Both the position numbers and the translations under genes were made by a program. Positions 28,169 through 36,557 of a stretch of 64,000 nucleotides of DNA are shown here, piece by piece. Position 1 is the first letter of the stretch. Every line of letters starts with the position of its first letter. The DNA comes from Chloroflexota bacterium (GTDB lineage Bacteria > Chloroflexota > Anaerolineae > UBA4142): positions 1 through 64,000 of the forward strand of contig JACRMI010000104.1 in NCBI GenBank assembly GCA_016215025.1, written 5' to 3'. Below the pieces are notes generated by a model, which had not been told where the DNA came from, ran no database searches, and saw only the letters and a list, made by a program, of their open reading frames with translations.

Positions 28169-28750
28169 ATGGCGAATTTAGAACAGGTCACGCTGTTAAA
28201 ACAGAGTATTGGCTTGTGGAATCAATGGCGCAAGGAAAATTCATCCATTATTCCCGACCTAAGTGAAACCGATCTTTCAAAAACAAGGCTCGAAAAGGCA
28301 AATCTCGTTTCTGCCGATCTTCACGGCACACTCCTGGTTGAAGCGAAATTACAAAAGGCGGACCTCTATCTAGCGAACTTGCGCCATACCAATTTTCGCA
28401 ACGCCAACCTCGCGGGCGCTAATATGAACAAGGTTGATCTCTACCAAGCTAATTTGATCAGGGCAAACCTGCGCGGCGCGCTTTTGCGTGAAGCGATTCT
28501 ATATGAAGCGGTGCTCATCCAAGCCAACTTGGCAGGTGCGGACCTCGACAAGGCAAACTTGCGAGGAGCCAAAATGCACATGGTAAATCTCACGTTCGCA
28601 AGTCTCGCCGAAGCAAAGCTGAACGATGCCGATTTGCGGGGAGCAAACTTGCGCGGCACCAATTTCACCGATGCTGTTTTAATCGGCGCAAACCTCCTCG
28701 GTTCAACGATGTACGGCGTAATCCTCACCGGCTCCAAGCGCTGGAATTAA
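28169..28750 (+). CDS. Pentapeptide-repeat protein
   Basis: 193 residues from the ATG at 28169; an earlier in-frame ATG at 28145 is less likely because of its cysteine-rich, unconserved start. From about residue 38 to 185 the sequence is a continuous series of A(D/N)LXX pentapeptides (LSKTRLEKANLVSADLHGTL and so on), about 29 repeats, which fold as a right-handed quadrilateral beta-helix. An N-terminal helical cap of about 35 residues precedes it. It is cytoplasmic. Such proteins include DNA-mimic gyrase protectors, but nothing here proves that role. Confidence 0.88.
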   Translation: MANLEQVTLLKQSIGLWNQWRKENSSIIPDLSETDLSKTRLEKANLVSADLHGTLLVEAKLQKADLYLANLRHTNFRNANLAGANMNKVDLYQANLIRANLRGALLREAILYEAVLIQANLAGADLDKANLRGAKMHMVNLTFASLAEAKLNDADLRGANLRGTNFTDAVLIGANLLGSTMYGVILTGSKRWN

Positions 28751-28766
28751 CTTGATAAGAAAGCAA

Positions 28767-28810
28767 AAACCGACCGACGTGGCGCAAAGCGTGCCACGCG
28801 CGGTCGGTTT
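28767..28810 (+). terminator. Terminator after the pentapeptide-repeat gene
   Basis: Outer arms AAACCGACCG and CGGTCGGTTT enclose an inner CGTGGC/GCCACG stem, 17 bases after the stop. It is T-rich on the plus strand. Confidence 0.75.
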
Positions 28811-29234
28811 CATTTCTGAAAACGATCGAACTGTAAATGGGGGCTGGATGCTCACATAACCGTTCATTCGACGATCTCCCCGATCGAGTCGATCAGGAAC
28901 CGAAATCTCAAGACACTGCGGGCATTCTACCCTACCTCCAGAACAAGTGTCGAGTATCAGAATGGTCATCAGCGGAGGAAAAAGTATCACCGGATATAGT
29001 AATTTTCTCGAACGCGTAACGCGAATGTAATGATTCGGTAAACAAATCTAACGACAGCGTAAAGAAGTTGGTCCGGGCAGAAGGATTTGTTGGTTATGCT
29101 TCGACAGCATCTTTAGTCGAATTTCCAACGAATCATTAGAGAAAGAGGTGGTAGTTTAGAGGAAATCTAAAGATTCTTATAACACGCGAACATGAGAGCA
29201 AGAAACGCTTGCGACAAGAAAAATTGGGATTGGA
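28811..29234. other. Intergenic region, nothing identified
   Basis: About 420 bases between convergent genes. The base composition is more AT-rich than the neighbours. A short frame at 28837-29019 has no ribosome site and no recognisable family. Confidence 0.5.
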
Positions 29235-31445
29235 TTAAGGTTGCCGCAATGATTCAACCAATCGCACAACTTCTGGCGGCGGCGGCGGCGTAAGTTTGCT
29301 GACGATAATTGCGACGGCAAAATTCACCGGCATTCCAAAAATGCCCGCCGCAACATTGGTGATTCCCAGTATGTTCCAATTTGGATTCAGTGAATTGAGT
29401 AACATATACGTCAACGTCGTGAAAAAACCGGCGATCATACCGGCAACTGCCCCGCGCCCATTCGCACGTTTCCAAAATATTCCCAGGACAAGAATTGGAA
29501 AGAGTGTGGACGCCGCGAACGAAAACGCCCACGCCACCAGTTGTACGATGATTCCCAAGCGTCGCACAGCCACCAGGGCTGCCAACACCGCAGCGATCAA
29601 CACGGCGATGCGACTGAGCAACAAGCGAGTATGCGGCGACGAGGTAGGGTTCATCGTGTGTGCGTAAAAATCATGCGACAGTGCAGACGCGATAACGAGT
29701 AACAATCCATCCGCCGTTGACAGCGCCGCCGCGAGACCGCCCGCCGCGACGAGGGCTGCAATCGTTTGCGGCAGCCCAGCAATCTCCGGCGTCGCCAAAA
29801 CGACAACGTCAGGATCGATTCGCAAACCGCCAAATTGCAAAATGCCATCGCCATTAATGTCTTTGATCGCAATCAAGCCCGCATTCGCCCAGTTGATCGC
29901 CCAATCAGGCAACGCGCCAATCGGCTTGCCGATCACATTTTGCAAAATCTCCCAGCGCGAAAAAGCGGCATACGCTGGCGCGGTCAAATACACCATCGCG
30001 ATAAACAACATCGCCCAGCCGACGCTGCGCCGCGCTGCGCCAGGATCAGGCACAGTGTAAAATCGAACCAGGATGTGCGGCAACCCGGCGGTGCCCATCA
30101 TCAAGCACAACATCAATGCGATGAAATTGAAAATCGTTCCATGCGTAAAGGGCATGACATAGGAATCTGTGATGCCTTGCAGCGGTTCCAGGCGCACTAT
30201 TTGTTCTAATGCTTGACCGTACATGATTTGTGGAATCGGAATACCCGTGTCGCGGAACGAAAGCAGCGTCACCGGAATCAGATAAGCAATGACGAGCACA
30301 ATCGCTTGGGCAGCTTGCGTCCACGTGATGGCGCGCATTCCTCCCAGGTACGAGCAAAACAAAACTGCGCCCATGCCAACGGCGACGCCGACGAGATAAT
30401 TGACACCCAGGAAGCGCGTCATGATAATGCCAATACCGGTTACCTGGGCAGTCACATACGTGAACGAAATAATCACGCCAATCAACGCCGATACCATGCG
30501 CGCGACCGTGCCTTCATACCGCGCGGCGACAAAATCGGGAATGGTGTATTGACCGAACTTGCGCAAGTACGGTGCGAGCAAGGTGACAAGCAAGACATAG
30601 CCGCCGGTCCAACCAATGATGTACGCCAAACCCTCATATCCTAGCAGCCACAGCGTACCTGCCATTGAAACAAAAGTCGCCGCACTCATCCAATCACCCG
30701 CCATCGCCATACCGTTGAAGAAGGCGGGGACTCGTCGTCCAGCAACAAAATATTCGTCCAAGGAATGTGCGCGATTGGTTGCGCCGATGATGGCATACAA
30801 TCCAATGCTGGCAATCAGCAACGCCCAGCCCAGCGTATTGGATGACTGACGGCTGACCGATTCAATCACACCTAGTGCCGCGACAAACAAAATAAACCCA
30901 ATCGTGAACAAAAGGAAAATAATGCCAAGTTTTTTCGAATCGATTCCAGCGGAATTCGGTTCGGGTGATGTGCGATAACGTCGGTCGAGTCGCGCCATGT
31001 GCCATGCGTATCCGACAATGATGCCGATGAAAACGATAATCGCGCCTTGCGCACCCATGTAGTAGCCGAGTGGAAAGCCAGTGAGGATGCGAAAATTGTT
31101 TAGCCAGGGTGCAAAAACAACAGAGCCGACGGAAACACTCAGCCAAATCACCAACAAAGCGACGATGACACGCAGATTCTTGCGCCAGTAGGCGGGATCA
31201 ACAGATGGGAGTTCAATCGGTCCCAGTTGGTGACGGCGTTCGAGAAGTTGGCGCACGCGCGGAGGAATTGGATACCAGGGTAACACATCGCTCTGCGCCG
31301 AAGAGTCTGCTTCGCCGCGTTCGATGCGAGGGAACAACCATCCTAGCAGTCCAACCGAAACCAAAACGGTAATGAACCACAGAAAGAGAATGGCGACTAG
31401 TCCCAGCCAATCAATCGAAAGAAAAAAATTCATTATGAATGTCAT
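29235..31445 (-). CDS. Sodium:solute symporter with fused DUF4212 N-terminus
   Basis: 736 residues. One extra N-terminal helix (about 8-38) and a linker are followed by a DUF4212 unit (about 85-157, YWRKNLRVIVALLVIW ... GFPLGYYMGAQGAIIVF) and then a complete VC_2705-type symporter (about 170-730), with DEYFVAGRRVPAFFNGMA and LAAALSTADGLLLV signatures. The EF-hand-like loop at 529-540 (DINGDGILQFGG) lacks the terminal Glu. The protein is closely similar to the two-gene system at 21312-23510, so this is a fused paralogue for a related carboxylate. It is followed upstream on the same strand by a sensor kinase and regulator that may control it. Confidence 0.9.
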   Translation of the reverse strand: MTFIMNFFLSIDWLGLVAILFLWFITVLVSVGLLGWLFPRIERGEADSSAQSDVLPWYPIPPRVRQLLERRHQLGPIELPSVDPAYWRKNLRVIVALLVIWLSVSVGSVVFAPWLNNFRILTGFPLGYYMGAQGAIIVFIGIIVGYAWHMARLDRRYRTSPEPNSAGIDSKKLGIIFLLFTIGFILFVAALGVIESVSRQSSNTLGWALLIASIGLYAIIGATNRAHSLDEYFVAGRRVPAFFNGMAMAGDWMSAATFVSMAGTLWLLGYEGLAYIIGWTGGYVLLVTLLAPYLRKFGQYTIPDFVAARYEGTVARMVSALIGVIISFTYVTAQVTGIGIIMTRFLGVNYLVGVAVGMGAVLFCSYLGGMRAITWTQAAQAIVLVIAYLIPVTLLSFRDTGIPIPQIMYGQALEQIVRLEPLQGITDSYVMPFTHGTIFNFIALMLCLMMGTAGLPHILVRFYTVPDPGAARRSVGWAMLFIAMVYLTAPAYAAFSRWEILQNVIGKPIGALPDWAINWANAGLIAIKDINGDGILQFGGLRIDPDVVVLATPEIAGLPQTIAALVAAGGLAAALSTADGLLLVIASALSHDFYAHTMNPTSSPHTRLLLSRIAVLIAAVLAALVAVRRLGIIVQLVAWAFSFAASTLFPILVLGIFWKRANGRGAVAGMIAGFFTTLTYMLLNSLNPNWNILGITNVAAGIFGMPVNFAVAIIVSKLTPPPPPEVVRLVESLRQP

Positions 31446-31550
31446 TCAGTTACTTGGAGTCGAAGCTTTAGCTGGTCGCTTAGTTGACACAACGACCGCG
31501 TACACTGCCTGCCCTGAGCGCAGTCGAAGGGCTCTACTCCAAATCAATTC

Positions 31551-32672
31551 TCACTTGAACGTCGAATCGTAGAACGGCAGCGTAAAACGAAACGTCGAGC
31601 CGTGTCCCGTGCCTGTACTCTCTGCCCAAATCTCGCCACCTTGCGCGTACACCAAGTGACGCGCAATCGTCAAACCAATACCCGCGCCGCCGCTTTGGCG
31701 CGCGCGCGATTTATCGACGCGATAAAATCGTTCGAACACGTGTGGCAAATGTTCGACGGGTATACCGACACCGGTATCCACCACGCCAATTTCGATGAAC
31801 GGATCGAGCGAACGTGCAAACACCGTAATCTTGCCGCCCGACGGGGTATATTGGACTGCGTTCGTCATCAGATTGATAAGGATTTGTTCGACCCGATCCG
31901 GGTCCGCCAGCACCGGAGGCAAATCGTTCGGCAGATTCACTTCCAGCGTCAGATTCTGCGACGCCATCTGCGATTGAAATTGCGTCACCACCCGCTCGAT
32001 CACAATCGACAAAACGATGAGGCGCGGTTCGACACGCAATTGTCCAGCTTCGGCACGCGACAAGAGCGCAAGTTCTTCCGTCATCCATTTGAGCCGCACC
32101 GCTTCGTGATGCACCATCGCAAAAATTTGCGGCTCTGGCTGCACGACGCCGTCGATGAGTCCTTCCATGTAGCCAGCGATGACGGTGAGTGGTATACGCA
32201 ACTCGTGGCTCACGTCTGTAATCAAACCCAAGCGGCGCTGTTCGGTTTTTTCCAGCGCCTCGGCAAGTTGATTGATACTACGACTCAGAAGCGCGAGTTC
32301 ATCGTCCGATTGAATCAGCGTGCGTTCGCGATAGTACCCTTGCGCCAAGCGTCCACTCACCAAGGTTAACTCTTGCAACGGCTCGACGATGCGACGCGAC
32401 ACAAACAAACTCACGACAACGGCTGCACCAAGCACAGCAAATCCGGCGATCAACAATGCTTGTTCTAACGTCGATTGAAAAAGGTCCGACGTTGGCGCAG
32501 GGTTTGCGGTGGGAGAAAATTCAGACGGTGGGGAAAACGAAGGATCGCCTGTGCCGATGAGAGGATTACGGGCAAAGAATTGCGCGGTCGGCAACAAGAT
32601 CACCAGCCCGACAGCAATGACCAGCACGTGAGAGAGAAATAATTTCCAGCGAAGTTGACGCAGCCAAAGCAT
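31551..32672 (-). CDS. Membrane sensor histidine kinase (BaeS/HAMP type)
   Basis: 373 residues. A first membrane helix (about 12-32), a short extracytoplasmic loop of about 45 residues rich in Pro and Ser, and a second helix (about 73-93) are followed by HAMP (about 93-145). HisKA contains LITDVSHELRIPLTVIAGYMEG (phosphorylated His at about 157). The ATPase has NLMTNAVQYTP, DTGVGIP and GGAGIGLTIARHLV. The small loop suggests sensing of a simple signal at the membrane. The cognate OmpR-type regulator is directly upstream in the operon. Confidence 0.9.
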   Translation of the reverse strand: MLWLRQLRWKLFLSHVLVIAVGLVILLPTAQFFARNPLIGTGDPSFSPPSEFSPTANPAPTSDLFQSTLEQALLIAGFAVLGAAVVVSLFVSRRIVEPLQELTLVSGRLAQGYYRERTLIQSDDELALLSRSINQLAEALEKTEQRRLGLITDVSHELRIPLTVIAGYMEGLIDGVVQPEPQIFAMVHHEAVRLKWMTEELALLSRAEAGQLRVEPRLIVLSIVIERVVTQFQSQMASQNLTLEVNLPNDLPPVLADPDRVEQILINLMTNAVQYTPSGGKITVFARSLDPFIEIGVVDTGVGIPVEHLPHVFERFYRVDKSRARQSGGAGIGLTIARHLVYAQGGEIWAESTGTGHGSTFRFTLPFYDSTFK

Positions 32673-32760
32673 AAGTCAAATGTGCCAAATTTGCCAAACG
32701 AGCCAAACTTGCCAAACAAACCCATTGGCGCATTTGGCAGTTTTGGCCTATTTGGCTTGT
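32673..32760. repeat. Short-word direct/inverted repeat between kinase and regulator
   Basis: The 88-base spacer is made of repeated GCCAAA words (TTGCCAAACGAGCCAAACTT) followed by their complement TTTGGC (CATTTGGCAGTTTTGGCCTA), giving a large imperfect hairpin. It resembles the other short-word repeats at 34620, 36430, 44674 and 49165. Confidence 0.6.
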
Positions 32761-33477
32761 TTAGTTCTTTGTCCGATGCGCCACGAACTTGTAACCGATG
32801 CCACGCACCGTTTGAATCAAAATCGGATTCGCGGGGTCATCTTCCAGTTTGCGCCGCAAGATGCCAACCGTCACATCGACCACCCGATCAATCCCGGCAA
32901 AATCATGCCCCCACACTTGCTCGAGCAATTGATCACGTGAGAAAACGCGCCCCGGCTGTTCCGCTAGCGTGTAGAGCAATTCAAATTCACGCTGCGTGAG
33001 ATCGACCGGTTTACTTTTGTAACTCACTTCATGCGCGTCAGCATTAATTTCGAGGTCTTCAAAACTCAGCGTCTGCCGTTCGGGTGGAGTGGCTTCGCGC
33101 CCATCGCGCTTGCGGTCGCGTCGCAAAATTGCTTTGACGCGCGCGACCAATTCGCGCGGGCTAAACGGCTTGGTCAGGTAATCGTCCGCGCCCACGGACA
33201 GCCCTACAATCTTATCGACTTCTTCGGCGCGTGCAGTGAGCATAAGCACGTAAACATCCGATTCCTGCTGAATGCGCCGACACACTTCCAATCCATCCAT
33301 GCCCGGCAGCATCACGTCCAAGACGATCAGATTCGGCTTGATGGCACGCGCCTGCTTCAACGCCGAAGATCCATCGAGCGCGGTATAAACCGTAAAACCT
33401 TCTGCGGTCAAATATTTGGCGATCAAATCCAAAATAGGCTGATCGTCTTCAACCACCAAGATGGTATCATTCCGCAC
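32761..33477 (-). CDS. OmpR/PhoB-type response regulator
   Basis: 238 residues. Residues 1-120 form a receiver with acidic residues VVEDD, the phospho-acceptor Asp in LIVLDVMLPGMDG (about 54) and the Lys in YLTKPFSP. Residues about 138-235 are a winged-helix DNA-binding domain (VDLTQREFELLYTLAEQPGR ... RVVDVTVGILRRKLEDD ... IQTVRGIGYKF). It is paired with the HAMP kinase at 31551-32672 and probably regulates transcription, perhaps of the fused symporter gene just downstream. Confidence 0.93.
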   Translation of the reverse strand: MRNDTILVVEDDQPILDLIAKYLTAEGFTVYTALDGSSALKQARAIKPNLIVLDVMLPGMDGLEVCRRIQQESDVYVLMLTARAEEVDKIVGLSVGADDYLTKPFSPRELVARVKAILRRDRKRDGREATPPERQTLSFEDLEINADAHEVSYKSKPVDLTQREFELLYTLAEQPGRVFSRDQLLEQVWGHDFAGIDRVVDVTVGILRRKLEDDPANPILIQTVRGIGYKFVAHRTKN

Positions 33478-33491
33478 AGAGTTTCCTCATA

Positions 33492-33947
33492 TCAGTGGAC
33501 AATATTTGCATGGGATTTTTTATTTTCTCGAATAATCAAGACCGGCACGTGCGCCGAATGGACGACTTTATCTGCGATACTGCCCATCAGCCACCGAAGC
33601 GCCGCCGCACGACCATGCGTAGACATGACGATAAGATCAACTTGGTGATGTTCTGCAAAATCAAGAATCGTGTCTGCCACCCGACCGGAGATGGCAAAAC
33701 TGGTCACGGTGACACCGGCGCGGCGCAATTCGGTCGCCGTATGCTCCAAATACCGTTTCATCTCCGCAAGCACTTCGTTCGACGCGGCATATTCTATCGG
33801 AATATCGCCGAGGTCTTGATCGGGAAAAACGACAACGCGCAACAAGAGTACTTGTGCTCCAAGTGCCTTGGCGAGCACGCCTGCATGAGATAAAGCCGCT
33901 TCTGACAAACTTGAACCATCGAGAGGAACAAGGATTTTCTTGTACAT
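33492..33947 (-). CDS. Universal stress protein (UspA family)
   Basis: 151 residues. Opening KILVPLDGSSLSEAAL and the ATP-site segment VMSTHGRAAALRWLMGSIAD (about 115-134) match UspA; the G-2x-G part is altered (HGRAAA), which may reduce ATP binding. A GGAGG ribosome site lies 6 bases before the ATG at 33947. It is in a tight run between the NarL-type and OmpR-type regulator genes (gaps of 18 and 14 bp), so it probably responds to the same signals. Confidence 0.88.
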   Translation of the reverse strand: MYKKILVPLDGSSLSEAALSHAGVLAKALGAQVLLLRVVVFPDQDLGDIPIEYAASNEVLAEMKRYLEHTATELRRAGVTVTSFAISGRVADTILDFAEHHQVDLIVMSTHGRAAALRWLMGSIADKVVHSAHVPVLIIRENKKSHANIVH

Positions 33948-33965
33948 CTCGACCCTCCACTGGGT

Positions 33966-34607
33966 CTATAGCAGTCCGCGCTTGCCTGCCTCCGCCACTG
34001 CCTGAGCGCGATTCGCCACGCCCATCTTTTCGAGAATGTCCTGCACTTTGCGCTTGACGGTGACTTCGCTCCAGTACAATTTTTCGGCGATCTCTTTATT
34101 CGTCGCACCCGCCGCGATCATGCGCAACACTTCGACTTCTTGATCGGTCAAACCAGATTCGCCGCGCGCTTTGTCTTTCGCCAAATCGCGAAACTCGCGC
34201 ATGACTTTGCTGACGAGTGTCGGACTGAGCAAGCGTTCGCCATGCCCAACTTGACGGATCGAATCTGCGAGCACTTCTTGCGATGCGCTCTTGAGCAAGT
34301 ATCCATCTGCACCCGCACGCAACGCGCCGAATAAAAACTCGTCGTCGTCGTATGTGCTGAGGATAATCACTTTGACGTCGGGATAATCGCGCTTCAACCG
34401 CTGCGTCACATCGATCCCGCTCTGCCCTGGCATTCGAATATCGACCAAGACCACATCGGGTTTGAGTGAATCGATAATGGCAAAGAGTGTGGACGCGTTC
34501 TCTGCTTCGCCGACCACGGCAATATCGGCATGATTCATCAATACGCTGCGAACACCCTGCCGCACAATCGGATGATCGTCACAAATCAAAACTCGAATGG
34601 CGCTCAC
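33966..34607 (-). CDS. NarL/LuxR-type response regulator
   Basis: 213 residues. The receiver (about 5-120) has DD at 10-11, the phospho-acceptor in VVLVDIRMPGQSG (about 55) and the Lys in YLLKSAS. The LuxR helix-turn-helix (about 148-212) reads LTDQEVEVLRMIAAGATNKE and continues IAEKLYWSEVTVKRKVQDIL. It is preceded by the GAF-containing HisKA_3 kinase at 34689-36182, its obvious partner. Confidence 0.93.
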   Translation of the reverse strand: MSAIRVLICDDHPIVRQGVRSVLMNHADIAVVGEAENASTLFAIIDSLKPDVVLVDIRMPGQSGIDVTQRLKRDYPDVKVIILSTYDDDEFLFGALRAGADGYLLKSASQEVLADSIRQVGHGERLLSPTLVSKVMREFRDLAKDKARGESGLTDQEVEVLRMIAAGATNKEIAEKLYWSEVTVKRKVQDILEKMGVANRAQAVAEAGKRGLL

Positions 34608-34619
34608 CCCTCCTCCTTA

Positions 34620-34692
34620 GATCAGTGAACAGTGAGCAGTGAACAGTAACTACCAAACTGTTGACTGTTAACTGTTGACTGCTCACTGTTAA
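34620..34692. repeat. ACAGTGA/ACTGTTG short-word inverted repeat
   Basis: CAGTGAACAGTGAGCAGTGA is followed after a few bases by ACTGTTGACTGTTAACTGTT and CTGCTCACTGTT, so tandem 7-10 base words on one side face their complements on the other. It occupies the entire gap between two co-directional genes. Confidence 0.7.
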
Positions 34693-36182
34693 TTGACGGG
34701 TACTCGTAGTGAAATGCGCGTGCCTTCGCCGGAATGCGAGGTGATCTTGAGCGTGCCGCCCACCGCTTCGGCGCGTTCTTGCATTCCAATCAGACCCAGG
34801 TGCGTTCGCGTCTGATTCGTTACTTCGGCAAGATCAAACCCGCATCCATTATCCAGAATCTCGGCGTGCAAATCACGGACATTCCACATGAGATGTAATT
34901 GCACGTGCTGCGCCGCTGCGTGCGTTTCGACGTTGTGCAACGCTTCTTGCACGATGCGAAACACAGCCACTTCGCCATCGGGATTGAATCGGCGTGGAAT
35001 ACCTTCCACCGAAACGTTGCACTCGACGCCGGAATGCTGCGCAAACCCCAAAGCATACTCGCGCAACGCCGGCACGAGACCATGTGCATCCAATGCCGTT
35101 GGGCGCAAGCTATAAATCGCGCTCCGCATCTCCGTTTCGATTTGGCGCAGCAAAAGCTGGGCGGCGATCAAGCGTTGCTCTGCATTCTCTGGATGCTTGT
35201 TCATCGAATCGCGGGCGGCTTGCGTCTCGAACATCGCGCCGATAATCAACTGCTGCACGCTATCGTGAAGATCATGTGCGATATGCGCGCGCGTTTTTTC
35301 TTCGATGCGCCGCTCTTCGGTGAGCACTTGATGCAACGCATCGGCTTTGCGCATCAATTCCTCTTTCGCATCGACGAGTTCGCGCGTGCGACCGATGACG
35401 CGCTGTTCCAATTGCTGATTTAACGCTTTCAATTGCGCGTGCAAGCGCGCCTTTTCAATCGCCACGCCAACCTGGTGGCCGACTGCCATCAACAACGCGC
35501 GTTCGTCCGTCGAAAAAACGCGCGGCACTTGACTCGCCACATGAATCACGCCCACCACGCGCTCCGCCGTGCGCACGGGCACACTAAGCACCGATTGAAA
35601 TTTTTCGCAGGCACATGTGGTATTGGCATACGTCGACGACTTGCCCAAGTCCTCAACCGCGATGAGTTGTCCTGTCTGGGCTGCTTGTCCGCACAAACAC
35701 TGTCCGAGCGGCACAATTTTCTCGGACTCTACAAAATTGTTGGAAACTTGGCGCGACGTGCGCAAAATCAGTTGACCATTTTCCAACAAGCGCACGCCGC
35801 CTGATTGCAAGCTCATCAACTCCAACACGCGGTCGATGGTGCGATTCAATACCACGTCGAGTTCGAGCGATTGATTGATTTCATCGCCAATCTTGTTCAA
35901 CGTAGCGAGATGCTGGTTTTCTTGCTCGCGCTTTTCTTCGACGGCTTCAGATAACAACGCAGCGCGATAAGCCCAGTGCAGAGTGAACATCGTTAGCAAT
36001 GGACTGCAAAGGGTCAACAGAAAAAAACCTAACACGGTTTGGGGTGAAGTTGGCAAATAACCATCGAGAATGATATTTTCCCAATAAACGTACGCGGTGC
36101 CTAACAAGCAGAGAATCAGAGGAATAATCCAGCGACTGCTGGAAAGCAAGCGGGACATAGGGGCGTGAAGACGCTCATTCAT
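34689..36182 (-). CDS. Sensor histidine kinase with GAF domain (NarX/HisKA_3 type)
   Basis: 497 residues from the ATG at 36182, preceded by GGAGCGGGTCA. Two membrane helices (about 18-37 and 48-75), then a GAF domain (about 100-255), a coiled coil (about 258-300) and a HisKA_3/HATPase module, with AHDLHDSVQQ (phosphorylated His near 316) and DNGCGFD. The GAF domain contains two CxC pairs, C162/C164 and C190/C192, unusual for a cytoplasmic protein and possibly a metal or redox site. The partner is the NarL-type regulator encoded 81 bp downstream. Confidence 0.9.
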   Translation of the reverse strand: MNERLHAPMSRLLSSSRWIIPLILCLLGTAYVYWENIILDGYLPTSPQTVLGFFLLTLCSPLLTMFTLHWAYRAALLSEAVEEKREQENQHLATLNKIGDEINQSLELDVVLNRTIDRVLELMSLQSGGVRLLENGQLILRTSRQVSNNFVESEKIVPLGQCLCGQAAQTGQLIAVEDLGKSSTYANTTCACEKFQSVLSVPVRTAERVVGVIHVASQVPRVFSTDERALLMAVGHQVGVAIEKARLHAQLKALNQQLEQRVIGRTRELVDAKEELMRKADALHQVLTEERRIEEKTRAHIAHDLHDSVQQLIIGAMFETQAARDSMNKHPENAEQRLIAAQLLLRQIETEMRSAIYSLRPTALDAHGLVPALREYALGFAQHSGVECNVSVEGIPRRFNPDGEVAVFRIVQEALHNVETHAAAQHVQLHLMWNVRDLHAEILDNGCGFDLAEVTNQTRTHLGLIGMQERAEAVGGTLKITSHSGEGTRISLRVPVN

Positions 36183-36209
36183 TGACCCGCTCCACGTCGC
36201 GTACGTCAA

Positions 36210-36557
36210 TGAATACGCTCTGCCAGCCGAGCAGAGCGCAAAACCATCGCAGAGGAAACACTCGATGCGCTAACAGAGGCATGTGCTCAAAATTCACTTT
36301 CCAGTCAGGGATTAGCCGCTGCGCAAGCAATCTATGGACCCCGCAACACGCCGATGTGTGATGGGCGTAGTATACCCAGATACGGCATAGGGGTCAAACT
36401 TGGTAACGCTTGGACGCTAGAAATTGGAGGTTGGAAGTTGGAAGTTGGATATTGCCATCTGCCATTCGCCATCTGCCATTTGTCATTTACCCATTTGTCA
36501 TTGCAAATTATCCCGACTATAATGCGCATAAATCAACACCGTCACAACGGGCAAACT
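36210..36557. other. Divergent intergenic region with repeats and promoter
   Basis: About 350 bases. 36425-36505 is built of short words (TTGGAAGTTGGAAGTTGG, then CCATCTGCCATTCGCCATCT and TTTGTCATT copies). The promoter at 36495-36523 lies at its right end. Confidence 0.6.
36495..36523 (+). promoter_or_regulatory. Strong promoter for the Ser/Thr kinase gene
   Basis: TTGTCA (36495-36500), a 17-base spacer and a perfect TATAAT (36518-36523). The -35 box lies within the short-word repeat, so that repeat supplies part of the promoter. Confidence 0.7.

Noticed and set aside
34620..34692. CRISPR-like repeat
   Set aside because: The words are only 7-10 bases, with no unique spacers and no cas genes anywhere in the window.
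36354..36557. Upstream extension of the Ser/Thr kinase
   Set aside because: It translates the short-word repeat and the promoter; the first ATG after the -10 box is at 36558.
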